DNA of 64,000 nt. It comes from Qipengyuania citrea. GTDB lineage: Bacteria > Pseudomonadota > Alphaproteobacteria > Sphingomonadales > Sphingomonadaceae. Each line of letters starts with the position of its first letter. The first letter of the stretch is position 1. Below the pieces are notes generated by a model. The model was given only the letters and a program-made list of their open reading frames with translations, made no database searches and had not been told where the DNA came from. The stretch lies in contig NZ_JALJZT010000002.1 of assembly GCF_024171405.1 (NCBI RefSeq), positions 1,054,001 to 1,118,000 of the forward strand. Direction: 5' to 3'. Both the position numbers and the translations under genes were made by a program. Positions 54,415-62,604 of this stretch are shown here, one piece after another.

Positions 54415-55316
54415 AGCGGATACAACGTGTAGATTTCCTCGGGCTGGTAGAACAGGCCGAGGAACATGCGGAAGGCGACCGCCAGGACGGTCGCGGCGAG
54501 GATCAGGCGCAGCACTTCGGGCTTCGCCTTGACCGCGATCTGCGAACCGATCTGCGCACCCGTGACCGAGCCGACCAGCAGCAGGAAGACCAGCACGATA
54601 TCGACCGCCTTGGTGGTCAGCGAGTGCATGATCGTGGTCGCCATGGTCACGAACAGGATGTTGTAGAGCGAGGTGCCGACGACGACATTGGCGCTCATCC
54701 CGAGGATATAGAGCATCGCGGGCACGAGAATGAACCCGCCGCCCACGCCCATGAGCATGGTCAGCACGCCCACGACGACGCCCACCAGCAGCGGGGCGAT
54801 CGGGGAGATATAGAGACCCGAGCGGTAGAAGCGCCAGCGCATCGGCAGGCTGGCGACAAGAGGGTGGTGCCGCCGCCGCGCGGCTTGCGAACCGCCCTTG
54901 CCCCAGATCGTCTGGACCGCTTCGCGCGCCATCAGCATCCCGATGGTACCGAGCAGGACGACGTAGAGCGCGCTGATAACCACATCGATCTGGCCGATCG
55001 CGCGGAAGAACCGGAACAAAAGCGCGCCGAAACCCGAACCGATCACGCCGCCCGCCACCATCACCGCACCCATGCGATAATCGACCCCGCCGCGCCCGCC
55101 ATGCGCCAGCACGCCGGTTACGCTGGCCCCGGTGACCTGGGTCGAGGCCGAAGCCGCGGCCACGGTCGGCGGGATGCCGTAGAAGATCAGCAGCGGCGTG
55201 GTCAGGAAACCGCCACCCACGCCGAACAGACCCGACAGGATCCCGGTCAGTCCCCCCAGCGCGACGATCCATAGCCCGTTGACGGACAGGTTCGCGATGG
55301 GGAGGTAGACGTCCAT
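54411..55316 (-). CDS. TSUP-family (TauE/SafE) sulfite/anion permease
   Basis: 301 residues with about eight helices in two internally repeated halves: GGLTGILSGLFGVGGGFLTTPLLIFYGIPPTVAAASAS and GVGGGFILVPAMLYILGMSANVVVGTSL, the duplicated GVGGG motif of TSUP proteins. The family exports or imports sulfur-containing anions; the substrate is not evident here. It is coupled to the TIGR02186-like gene. The start is the ATG at 55316. Confidence 0.92.
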   Translation of the reverse strand: MDVYLPIANLSVNGLWIVALGGLTGILSGLFGVGGGFLTTPLLIFYGIPPTVAAASASTQVTGASVTGVLAHGGRGGVDYRMGAVMVAGGVIGSGFGALLFRFFRAIGQIDVVISALYVVLLGTIGMLMAREAVQTIWGKGGSQAARRRHHPLVASLPMRWRFYRSGLYISPIAPLLVGVVVGVLTMLMGVGGGFILVPAMLYILGMSANVVVGTSLYNILFVTMATTIMHSLTTKAVDIVLVFLLLVGSVTGAQIGSQIAVKAKPEVLRLILAATVLAVAFRMFLGLFYQPEEIYTLYPL

Positions 55317-55356
55317 GCCTGCGCCCTATCGCAGCCGGGTGACGGATAAAAGCTGA

Positions 55357-55393
55357 ACTGTGTCAGAAACCGGTCGAAAGCGTCACGACCCCG
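55357..55393. repeat. Direct repeat copy A (37 bp)
   Basis: It is identical over 37 bp to 57403-57439 (ACTGTGTCAGAAACC..., ending ACGACCCCG). In the copy at 57403 it is the 3' end and stop of the NfrA-like gene. Here the same frame reads WRGICDGAVPHRR(A)GVVTLSTGF then stop, a plausible C-terminal remnant of a related protein. Confidence 0.9.
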
Positions 55394-55459
55394 GCACGGC
55401 GATGGGGAACTGCACCGTCGCAGATACCGCGCCATGATCGAAGCGGCAGAGGCGACAGC

Positions 55460-56866
55460 CTAAACTCCGCCCGCCTTTGATTCAACACGCAGGCTAATGG
55501 ACTGCGCCTTGGCGAGCACGCTCAACGCGATCGCCAGACCCAACCAGTCTGCCGTGTCCAAATCACCCTGAGAAACCAGCTGCGTCAGCGTGATCGCATA
55601 GACCACACCCGAGAATGCGCCTAGGGCAAGACGCCTTACCGCTCGCGGCATTTGCTGGTTGATCATGAGCGCGAAGGCTTTGACTGCGAGCAGGCACAGC
55701 AGCCCAAACCAGATGAACGAGGCCAGCAGCCCGATCATCCCCGCCGACATGTAATTAAACAGGAATAGATTGTGCGGATAGAGATATCTGATGTCGTGGA
55801 ATGACAGCGGGATGCCCATGCCGCCGCCCAGCATCCCGAGCTCGCCCAGCTTCACCAGCACGCGGTCGAGGTCGGCAAACCTCGGGTTGTTCGTGACCCG
55901 GTAGATGTATTCCTCGAAGGTCCCCTGCGCCGAGGCGCTAACTGCGATATACATGATCGCGCTCAAGCTCACCCAGATACCGGCGAAAGTGAGCCATGCG
56001 CCGAGCTTCCAATTCCCGTGCATGAAACCGAAATAGGAAAGGTGCGCAATTATCAGGAGCGCACCGTAGATTTGCACGCGGTCGCTGAAGGCGATCATGA
56101 TCACGAACACCGCGTTTATAAGGGCAAGCCACACCGCCCAGTCCCGCTTGACACTGCGGTATCTGGTGAGCGCCCGGTCAGCGGCGACGACATGAACGGC
56201 CGCAATCGCTGTGGTGACGAAAGCGCTTCCGAATGAATTGGTTGCTTTCGGCGCAACAGTGGAGAAGAAAGTGGAAACTCCCTCGACCCCGAGGCCCTTC
56301 ATGCCTCCTACGAAATAAAGCAACTTGAAATTGCGCATTTCGCCGCTCAGCGCCACATCGATGAGGATCGCAAGAGCATTCTGTCCACTGAGCGCGTGCC
56401 CGACGAATAAGGCGAGGTGAAACGCCACTGCGCCAGCGAAAGCTCCATAGGCCAGAAGATCTGCCAGGCGCGTCAGGCTGAGCCGCGACGCCATCAAGCA
56501 GAATGCCAGCGCTATTACGCAGTTCGTGAAGCTGATCATGAGGGAAAGCGCACCCGTCGCGACCAAGGGCGACCACGCCAGCGAAATCAGCAGCACCGCG
56601 AGTTGGGTGAAGAACGCGAATGCCACCATCCTCACGATGCTCATGCCCTGGGTCGACCCCGGAAGCATCGTCGGTGTCAGCAACAGCAGCGCAGCAGCGA
56701 AGATATGGATTGGCTTCAGGAAGGGTGTTCCGAGAAAGGCCAGCGGCAGAAACCCGAGGCCCACGAGCGCGATGCAAAAGAGTAGCACGAACCACAGAAG
56801 CTGGTCCTTGCTGCTCGGTTTACGAGCTGCCGTGCGTACCGGTACCGAAGGCGAGTGGGGCATCAT
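55460..56866 (-). CDS. O-antigen ligase/polymerase-like membrane protein
   Basis: 468 residues with about 11-12 helices. The long loop between late helices contains DRVLVKLGELGMLGGGMGIPLSFHDIRYLYPHNLFLFNYMSAGMIGLLASF. The PHN-x-FL pattern after an extracytoplasmic loop is the Wzy/WaaL signature. It probably polymerises or ligates a surface polysaccharide in the inner membrane. Base composition is lower in G+C than flanking genes and codon use looks less biased, suggesting transfer. There is no clear ribosome site; two consecutive ATGs (56866 and 56863) are possible starts. It ends 66 bp from the duplicated 37-bp repeat. Confidence 0.75.
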   Translation of the reverse strand: MMPHSPSVPVRTAARKPSSKDQLLWFVLLFCIALVGLGFLPLAFLGTPFLKPIHIFAAALLLLTPTMLPGSTQGMSIVRMVAFAFFTQLAVLLISLAWSPLVATGALSLMISFTNCVIALAFCLMASRLSLTRLADLLAYGAFAGAVAFHLALFVGHALSGQNALAILIDVALSGEMRNFKLLYFVGGMKGLGVEGVSTFFSTVAPKATNSFGSAFVTTAIAAVHVVAADRALTRYRSVKRDWAVWLALINAVFVIMIAFSDRVQIYGALLIIAHLSYFGFMHGNWKLGAWLTFAGIWVSLSAIMYIAVSASAQGTFEEYIYRVTNNPRFADLDRVLVKLGELGMLGGGMGIPLSFHDIRYLYPHNLFLFNYMSAGMIGLLASFIWFGLLCLLAVKAFALMINQQMPRAVRRLALGAFSGVVYAITLTQLVSQGDLDTADWLGLAIALSVLAKAQSISLRVESKAGGV

Positions 56867-57206
56867 GCCGCTGCAGCAAAGCCTGGCGCGATACTATGCG
56901 CACGCAACGTTGTAGCAGGAGGTAGGGTCATCGACGTTCAATTCGCTTCGTATATTCGCGGTACGGCAACCTGCTCAGTACCCATCACGGGTTGTGCATC
57001 CAAAAAATACAGGAAACGCGGCGCGACGATTGGACCTCAAAGGCACCTCCAACCCGTATCGCACGCATGGTATCTGCACAAGTGCATGTCGCTTCGGACT
57101 CAAGCCTCCCCGGGCGCCTGCGACGGAACTCGCGACGGATAATCTGTCAACCTGCCAGCATATGCCGTTCGCTGGCTAGCTAGTCGGTTGGTCTGCGAAG
57201 AAAAGG
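56867..57206. other. Gap of about 340 bp without a convincing gene, low G+C
   Basis: Several overlapping short frames exist on both strands (up to 95 codons), but none has a ribosome site, a conserved pattern or a convincing composition. I see no hairpin terminator or known repeat. It lies inside the candidate acquired segment. Confidence 0.6.
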
Positions 57207-57329
57207 CTAGCGGCGCTTCCTCCAGCTCCTCGGCCGGTTCTTGCGGCGCTGATACGCTACGAATGCGCCGATTGCCGCACACATGAGAAGCGCAATGAGC
57301 GCGTATGCAAGGATAATTCGAAGTTCCAT
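57207..57329 (-). CDS. Possible 40-residue single-helix membrane peptide
   Basis: The frame reads MELRIILAYALIALLMCAAI, then GAFVAYQRRKNRPRSWRKRR and stop. It has one hydrophobic helix of about 23 residues and a strongly basic cytoplasmic tail, a common small-membrane-protein plan. It is not closely followed or preceded by another gene. Only a weak ribosome site (CCGAG) is visible upstream of the ATG at 57329. The composition matches the low-G+C segment. It may be real or chance. Confidence 0.35.
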   Translation of the reverse strand: MELRIILAYALIALLMCAAIGAFVAYQRRKNRPRSWRKRR

Positions 57330-57402
57330 GACTCGGTCGTGATAATTGCTCTTCTACGGGATGGTTAATAGCAGAATAGCGCCGCCGAAGGCGAATTTTA
57401 AG

Positions 57403-57439
57403 ACTGTGTCAGAAACCGGTCGAAAGCGTCACGACCCCG
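57403..57439. repeat. Direct repeat copy B (37 bp), end of the NfrA-like gene
   Basis: The second copy of the 37-bp repeat, encoding the last residues GVVTLSTGF and stop of the gene at 57409-58545. It is presumed to be the original copy. Confidence 0.9.
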
Positions 57440-58545
57440 CCATTGCCGGGCTCGGCATTGCCCGCCACGCGCCAGCGATAATCGGCCTCGATCCGCGCGG
57501 GCGCCGCGCCGAGGTGCAGGTCGATGGTGAGGCTGGGGCCGATGTCGAGCCGCGCCGCACCCTGCTGCGCGCCGCCCCACGCACCGCCGCCCAGCGCCAC
57601 GCGGCCAAGATCGAACTGCGCGACCTCGCGCTCGGCCACGAAAGCGCCATCGGCAAACGCGGTGGCGAATTCGCCGCCGACATAGCCGGCCTGGCCATAT
57701 CCGCGCGCCACCAGCTGTGCGGGCAGGTCGATACGGTCGAAACCTCCGGCCACGAAGGCTGCGGGACGTATTTCGGGGCTGTCGCCCGGCCGGATGGTCA
57801 GACGGGCCTCCGCATGAACGGCAAGCGGGATGCGTCCGAACGGTTTTGCGCGCAGGCCCAGCGCGCCTTCGGACTCGCCGCCATCGACCAGCGCGCGGCT
57901 GGCGCGAAGATAGGCGGCGGGGGCGTGCGGCGTACCGGGTGCGAGGCGGTAGGACAGGACTGCGCCAAGCTGGCTTGCGCCATAGCTGGCTGGACGCGTG
58001 CCGCCCTCGGAAAGCTGGAGACCGTCCTCGCGCAGCACGACCCAGCCATCGAAGCGCCACGGGGATGATGCCCGGCGCGGGATCGACCGCGTCGCAGGCT
58101 GCAGCATGCCCTGCTCGCGGTCGAGCAGGGCGGCAACGCTGCGCGGTAGCGGCAGGCTTGCCATCCCGGCGGCGAACAACAGATTGTGGCCCGCGGCGCG
58201 CCGGTGCGTGTCGAAATGCTCGAGGGGATCGGATCGCTCGAAAGGCGGCCGCTCGGCAGTACTTGCCACCGGGCTAAGGAAAACAGGCAGCGGTGCGGAA
58301 CGCCCTGCGGCTTCATCGGCGAGGCGATCATTGCTCGCAAGGAGAGCGATGATGCCGTCGTTCAGCCCGGCTGTGGTGCCTGGCTGGCGCAGGTCGGCGC
58401 TGGCGAAGTGGAGCGGCTCGGGCAGTCCGAGCGCCTGCGGCCACGGGCTTTCCCAGGTGAGCACGCGCAGCAGGCACCAGCCCGCCAGTAAAAGGCCGAG
58501 GAACAGCACAGGCTGACCCTGCCGCCGGGCGACCGCATGGGTCAT
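57409..58545 (-). CDS. Outer-membrane-barrel-like protein, NfrA C-terminal-like
   Basis: 378 residues. An N-terminal hydrophobic segment (PVLFLGLLLAGWCLLRVL) precedes a Pro/Arg-rich linker with no recognised motif (residues 60-160). The C-terminal half alternates in beta fashion: GASQLGAVLSYRLAPG, AYLRASRALVDGGESEGALGLRAKPFGRIPLAVHAEARLTI, DIGPSLTIDLHLG, and ends VVTLSTGF with the terminal Phe of outer-membrane barrels. This resembles the C-terminal domain of N4 adsorption protein A (NfrA). It overlaps the glycosyltransferase gene by ATGA, so the two are coupled. The NfrA assignment is tentative. Confidence 0.6.
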   Translation of the reverse strand: MTHAVARRQGQPVLFLGLLLAGWCLLRVLTWESPWPQALGLPEPLHFASADLRQPGTTAGLNDGIIALLASNDRLADEAAGRSAPLPVFLSPVASTAERPPFERSDPLEHFDTHRRAAGHNLLFAAGMASLPLPRSVAALLDREQGMLQPATRSIPRRASSPWRFDGWVVLREDGLQLSEGGTRPASYGASQLGAVLSYRLAPGTPHAPAAYLRASRALVDGGESEGALGLRAKPFGRIPLAVHAEARLTIRPGDSPEIRPAAFVAGGFDRIDLPAQLVARGYGQAGYVGGEFATAFADGAFVAEREVAQFDLGRVALGGGAWGGAQQGAARLDIGPSLTIDLHLGAAPARIEADYRWRVAGNAEPGNGGVVTLSTGF

Positions 58546-59945
58546 GCAGCACCCCTACCCGGCAGGACGAGCGCCGGGTGATCGCGGTGCTCGGTCTTGT
58601 CCCAGACGATCGGCGCACCGCGCAAAGTGCCGACATAAGCGGCGAGCGCACGCCGCCCGGCCATGATCGAGACGATGTTCGACACCAGTGTCCGCGGGAT
58701 CGCGAGCAGGCCCTGTCGCCAACCATACTCGCGCGCGGTGAAACAGGCCCGCGCCGCGAACCGTCCCGCCAGCCCGACGAAATTGATCCAGAACAGCACG
58801 CTTAACAGCGGCGTGGTCGGGGGCGGTTCGACCAGTCCCAACTGCTCTAGGATCAGGCCCACGGCGACGAGGCACACGAGCAAATAGGCCACGACCAGCA
58901 GGATCGCTGCCAGCGGGCCGCGCCGATCGCGCAACTGCATCCACAGTTCGACCGGCTCGCTGTCCCAACCCAGCCGGTCCCACCCCTGCAGGGCAATGCC
59001 ATGCATCCAGCGCGTCTTCTGCCGGATCGATTGGTCGAGCCGCGAGGGAAAGAAGGCACGGGTCGCGATCAGCCGTCCATCGGCCCCGCGCACGCGCAGG
59101 AACCGGCCCTGTCCGCCCGCCTGCGCGATCTTCAGGCCAAGCTCGTAATCCTCGGTCAGCGAATCCTCGGCGAAGGGTTTGCCGCCCTGCCGATGCGCGA
59201 GCTGGCCGAGCGATCCGCGCGCGATGGCACAACCCACCCCTGCCCCCGGGATCGCCGCGCCCAGCGCATCGCGCACCACCAGCGTCTTGCCATGCGCTTC
59301 GGCAAATTCGTCCGAATAATGCGACCCGATCCACGGCGAATGACGCTGCGGCAGCGCGAGCACCGGAAGCTGGACGAAATGCGCGTGCCACTGCGCCTGG
59401 TCGAGCAGGTCGAGCGCGGCGGGATCGACCATGTCTTCCGCATCGTGCAGCACGACCATCCGTGCTCCCACGCCCGAGCGCTGCTCGTCTTCCGCCAAAG
59501 CGGCATAGAGCCGGTTCAGGCAATCGGCCTTGGACGTCGGCCCATCCTTGCCATGCACCACCAGCCGGACGCGCGGATCGCCACGCACTACAGCAACCAC
59601 CGAAGCCATGGTCGAGACGTCGTTGCGATAGCAGCCGACATAGACCGTGAGTTCGTCCTGCGGCCAGGCATCGAGCATGTGCACCAGCGTGGGTCCGATG
59701 ACATCGGCTTCCTCCCACGCGGGAATGAACACCGCAGCGCGTCCCGCCAGGCAATCGATTTCGGCGAATTCGGTTTTATCGAGCCGCGGGGTGCGGATGC
59801 GTCCGGTCAACCGGCACCAGAGATAGGTACAGTCGAGCGCAAATTCATCGATTATGCCGAGCGTGAAAAAGGCTGCCGCGAACAGCAGCAGCTCGTGCTG
59901 TACGACCAAAAACCATTCAGCGACCGTGAATGCCCCAGATACCAA
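58542..59945 (-). CDS. NfrB-like membrane glycosyltransferase (GT2)
   Basis: 467 residues. An N-terminal helix (HELLLFAAAFFTLGIIDEFALD) is followed by a GT-A glycosyltransferase domain: VFIPAWEEADVIGPTL, VVLHDAEDMVDP (the DxD-like motif), DSLTEDYELGLKIAQAG (the ED catalytic motif) and RQKTRWMHGIALQG (the QxxRW-type motif of processive synthases). Two or three C-terminal helices follow (AAILLVVAYLLVCLVAVGLIL). It resembles NfrB, the inner-membrane partner of NfrA. The frame begins at a TTG (59945); no ATG or GTG lies close, so the start is uncertain. It is divergent from nhaA. Confidence 0.8.
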   Translation of the reverse strand: MVSGAFTVAEWFLVVQHELLLFAAAFFTLGIIDEFALDCTYLWCRLTGRIRTPRLDKTEFAEIDCLAGRAAVFIPAWEEADVIGPTLVHMLDAWPQDELTVYVGCYRNDVSTMASVVAVVRGDPRVRLVVHGKDGPTSKADCLNRLYAALAEDEQRSGVGARMVVLHDAEDMVDPAALDLLDQAQWHAHFVQLPVLALPQRHSPWIGSHYSDEFAEAHGKTLVVRDALGAAIPGAGVGCAIARGSLGQLAHRQGGKPFAEDSLTEDYELGLKIAQAGGQGRFLRVRGADGRLIATRAFFPSRLDQSIRQKTRWMHGIALQGWDRLGWDSEPVELWMQLRDRRGPLAAILLVVAYLLVCLVAVGLILEQLGLVEPPPTTPLLSVLFWINFVGLAGRFAARACFTAREYGWRQGLLAIPRTLVSNIVSIMAGRRALAAYVGTLRGAPIVWDKTEHRDHPALVLPGRGAA

Positions 59946-60026
59946 GCGTACCCCCTGCCTTTCTGAATAACCGCGTGCTTCAAGACTTGCAACGCGGGCC
60001 GCTTTGCGAAAGAGAGCGTGCCCAAG

Positions 60027-61238
60027 ATGACCGAACGCCCTTCAGCATTTCGCCTCGTGTTTGCCCCCGTCCGCGCGCTCTTCGTCAGCGACGCCTCTGC
60101 GGGCATCCTGCTCATCCTCGTCGCGGCCGCTGCAATGCTCGCGGCCAATTCGCCGCTGGCCGGCGAATACGAGCAATTGTTCTACGGTGAATTGCCCTGG
60201 ACCCCGATCCCCAAGCTCGACGATCTGCACCTGTGGATCAACGACGGGTTGATGGCGGTGTTCTTCTTCGTCGTCGGGCTCGAGGTGAAGCGCGAATGGA
60301 TCGAAGGGCAGCTGTCCACCGCGCAATCGCGTCGCCTGCCGATCCTGGCGGCGGCTGCGGGCATGGCGATCCCGGCGCTGGTCTATGTCGGCGTGGTCGG
60401 CGGCGATGCCGAACTGCTGCGCGGCTGGGCAATCCCTGCGGCAACCGACATCGCCTTCGCGATGGGCGTGCTCGGCTTGCTGGGCAATCGCTGCCCCGCA
60501 TCGCTCCGGCTGTTCCTGCTGACCGTGGCGATCGTCGACGATATCGGCGCGGTCATGGTGATCGCGCTGTTCTACACGGCGAATATCAAGCTCGGCTGGC
60601 TGGCTGCCTCGGCGGGCGTGGTGGTCGCGATGATGGTGCTCAACCGGATGCGCGTGGCGCGTTACTGGCCCTATATCCTGCTAGCCTTGGCGCTGTGGTA
60701 CTTCGTGCTCAATTCGGGCATCCACGCGACGATCGCTGGCGTGGTTGCTGCGCTGTGCATCCCGATGGTCGGTCCTGACGACCAGACGATGGTCGAACGC
60801 ATGGAGCATGGCCTCGCCCCGTGGAGCGCCTATCTGGTGGTGCCCGTATTCGGGTTCGCCAATGCCGGCGTGCCGCTGGCCGGGATGGGGCTCGAGCACC
60901 TGCTCGCTCCGTTGCCACTGGCGATTGCCGCAGGCCTTGTCATCGGCAAGCAGGTGGGCATCTTCGCCGCCATCGTGGCCGCCGACAAGCTCGGTTTCGC
61001 ACCCCGCCCCGACCAGGCCACCTGGCCCGAGATCTGGGGCGTCTCGATCCTGTGCGGGATCGGCTTTACCATGTCGCTGTTCATCAGCGGGCTGGCCTTT
61101 GCCGGGCAGCAATTGCTGATCAACGAGGCGAAGATCGGGATCCTGCTCGGATCGCTGATCTCCGCCATCGCCGGTTATGTCATCCTGCGACTGTCGGCGA
61201 CGCATCCGGATGATGCGCGCTCCCCCTATATCGACTGA
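60027..61238 (+). CDS. nhaA: Na+/H+ antiporter NhaA
   Basis: 403 residues, about 12 helices. The hallmark segments are DGLMAVFFFVVGLEVKREWIEGQLS, GWAIPAATDIAFAMGVLGLLG and LTVAIVDDIGAVMVIALFYT, which contain the two adjacent aspartates of the ion site, and GIHATIAGVVAALCIP. It exports Na+ in exchange for H+ at alkaline pH, fitting a marine or saline habit. A GTG at 60018 is also in frame, but AGAGAG at 60011 is well spaced only for the ATG at 60027. A short disordered tail ends SPYID. Confidence 0.95.
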   Translation: MTERPSAFRLVFAPVRALFVSDASAGILLILVAAAAMLAANSPLAGEYEQLFYGELPWTPIPKLDDLHLWINDGLMAVFFFVVGLEVKREWIEGQLSTAQSRRLPILAAAAGMAIPALVYVGVVGGDAELLRGWAIPAATDIAFAMGVLGLLGNRCPASLRLFLLTVAIVDDIGAVMVIALFYTANIKLGWLAASAGVVVAMMVLNRMRVARYWPYILLALALWYFVLNSGIHATIAGVVAALCIPMVGPDDQTMVERMEHGLAPWSAYLVVPVFGFANAGVPLAGMGLEHLLAPLPLAIAAGLVIGKQVGIFAAIVAADKLGFAPRPDQATWPEIWGVSILCGIGFTMSLFISGLAFAGQQLLINEAKIGILLGSLISAIAGYVILRLSATHPDDARSPYID

Positions 61239-61262
61239 CCTGGCCGATGAGGCACCGAGAGC

Positions 61263-61712
61263 TTACCAGCTCCCGGTGTTCTCCATGCTGGCCCAGGGTT
61301 CCTGCGGGTCGAGATAGCCGTCCTGCAGCAGTTCGACCGAAATCCCGTCGGGCGTCTTGACGAAGGCCATATGCCCGTCGCGCGGCGGGCGGTGGACCGT
61401 ATGTCCCGCATCGAGGATCGCCTGGCAGGTCTGGTAGATGTCCTCGACCCGGTAGGCGAGGTGGCCGAAATTGCGCCCGCCCGCGTATTCTTCGGGCGCG
61501 CTGCCTTCTTCGGCAGGCCAGTTATAGGTCAGCTCGACCTCGGCCACGCCTTCCTGCCCCGGCGCGGCGAGAAAGATAAGCGTGAAGCGCCCGGCCTCGA
61601 CATCGAAGCGGCGCACTTCCTCGAGTCCGATCAGCTTGAAGAACGCCACCGTCGCATCGGGGTCGCTCACGCGGATCATTGTGTGCAGATATTTGGTCAA
61701 GCAAAACTCCAT
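61263..61712 (-). CDS. gloA: Lactoylglutathione lyase (glyoxalase I)
   Basis: A 149-residue VOC-fold enzyme. It begins MEFCLTKYLHTMIRVSDPDATVAFF, with the first metal-ligand His in HTMIRV. The other ligands are Glu in AEVELTYNW, His in FGHLAYRVEDIYQ and Glu in GISVELLQDG, the standard GlxI set. It converts the methylglyoxal-glutathione hemithioacetal to lactoylglutathione. It is convergent with nhaA. Confidence 0.93.
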   Translation of the reverse strand: MEFCLTKYLHTMIRVSDPDATVAFFKLIGLEEVRRFDVEAGRFTLIFLAAPGQEGVAEVELTYNWPAEEGSAPEEYAGGRNFGHLAYRVEDIYQTCQAILDAGHTVHRPPRDGHMAFVKTPDGISVELLQDGYLDPQEPWASMENTGSW

Positions 61713-61791
61713 TCATCGCTATTCAAACACGGTTCATCGCTCGAGCCCTATCGCCAGTCTTGGGAGACACAGGTCAGAGAGGAAGGCGAAC

Positions 61792-62544
61792 ATGCCCGAA
61801 GAAACCGAAAGCGTGCACAATGGTGCCACACCGCGACATGGCGATGCAACGCTGAAGCGCTGGCTGGGAAGCGCGAGCATTGTCGCGCTGGGCCTGATCG
61901 TCGGCGGCTTCGTACTTGGCGACGGGTTGGTGCGCATGAAAGCGGCCGAGCGCAGCGTGACCGTGCGCGGTCTGGCCGAGCGCGAGGTTACTGCGGATCT
62001 GGCAACATGGACGGTGTCGTTCGCTTCTACCGCAACCAATCTGCAAACCGCACAAGCCAATACCGATCGCGACGCCGAGGCAGTGCGGGCCTTTTTTGAA
62101 GAGCTAGGCTTTCCCGCAGAGGAGCTGACCCCGGCCGGGATCAATGTTTCGAGCTACACCAATGACGGGACCGTGTTCTACACCGTGCGCCAGCGCACCG
62201 TCTTGCGCACGCGCGATATCGACCGCGCCCAGCGCGCGGTTCGCCGGCAGGCCGAACTGGTGCGCGATGGCGTGGTGCTCGAAGACGGATCGGGGATCAG
62301 CTACACCTTCACCGGGCTCAATGACATCAAGCCCGAAATGGTGGCCGAGGCGACCAAGGACGCGCGCGCTGCGGCGGAGCAGTTCGCGCAGGACAGCGGC
62401 GCTGCGGTTGGCGGCATCCACAAGGCGACGCAGGGCTATTTCTCGATCGACGCCCGCGATGGCGAGGCGGGCGGATGGGGCATCGGCGATACGCCGTTCA
62501 AGAAGGTCCGTGTGGTGACTACGGTCGATTTTGCGCTCGACTGA
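61792..62544 (+). CDS. SIMPL-domain (DUF541) membrane-anchored protein
   Basis: About 250 residues. A cytoplasmic N-terminus (MPEETESVHNGATPRHGDATLKRW) precedes one helix (GSASIVALGLIVGGFVLGDGLV). The SIMPL domain follows: RSVTVRGLAEREVTADLATWTVSFASTATNLQTAQANTDRDAEAVRAFFEELGFPAEEL, YTVRQRTVLRTRDIDRAQ, to KVRVVTTVDFALD. The family is periplasmic and of unknown, possibly stress-related, function. The ATG at 61792 has GAGAGGAAGG upstream; the long frame from 61582 is rejected because it runs through the gloA region. Confidence 0.9.
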   Translation: MPEETESVHNGATPRHGDATLKRWLGSASIVALGLIVGGFVLGDGLVRMKAAERSVTVRGLAEREVTADLATWTVSFASTATNLQTAQANTDRDAEAVRAFFEELGFPAEELTPAGINVSSYTNDGTVFYTVRQRTVLRTRDIDRAQRAVRRQAELVRDGVVLEDGSGISYTFTGLNDIKPEMVAEATKDARAAAEQFAQDSGAAVGGIHKATQGYFSIDARDGEAGGWGIGDTPFKKVRVVTTVDFALD

Positions 62545-62550
62545 CGCGAA

Positions 62551-62578
62551 AAGGGGGGCGCGCTGGCATGCGCCCCCC
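62551..62578. terminator. Convergent terminator after the porin gene
   Basis: GGGGGGCGC, an 8-nt loop and GCGCCCCCC, a 9-bp perfect stem. On the minus strand it is followed by TTTTCGC, so it mainly terminates the porin gene. It lies between convergent stops. Confidence 0.75.
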
Positions 62579-62604
62579 TCCGGGGAATTCCCGCCAGTGA
62601 ATTC

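Larger units (their letters stand above)
55357..57439. mobile_element. Candidate acquired segment flanked by 37-bp direct repeats
   Basis: A segment of about 2.1 kb of visibly lower G+C than its neighbours holds the O-antigen-ligase-like gene, a possible 40-codon gene, and about 340 bp of mostly noncoding DNA. It is bounded by a 37-bp perfect direct repeat. One copy is the native 3' end of the NfrA-like gene. No integrase or transposase lies inside. It could have arrived by homologous exchange with a related surface polysaccharide locus, or by integration at a gene 3' end. Confidence 0.5.

Noticed and set aside
53662..55272. A single 536-codon frame spanning the TSUP and TIGR02186-like genes
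   Set aside because: The first half is a shadow of the TSUP gene; the signal peptide and the GTGA overlap place the real start at 54414.
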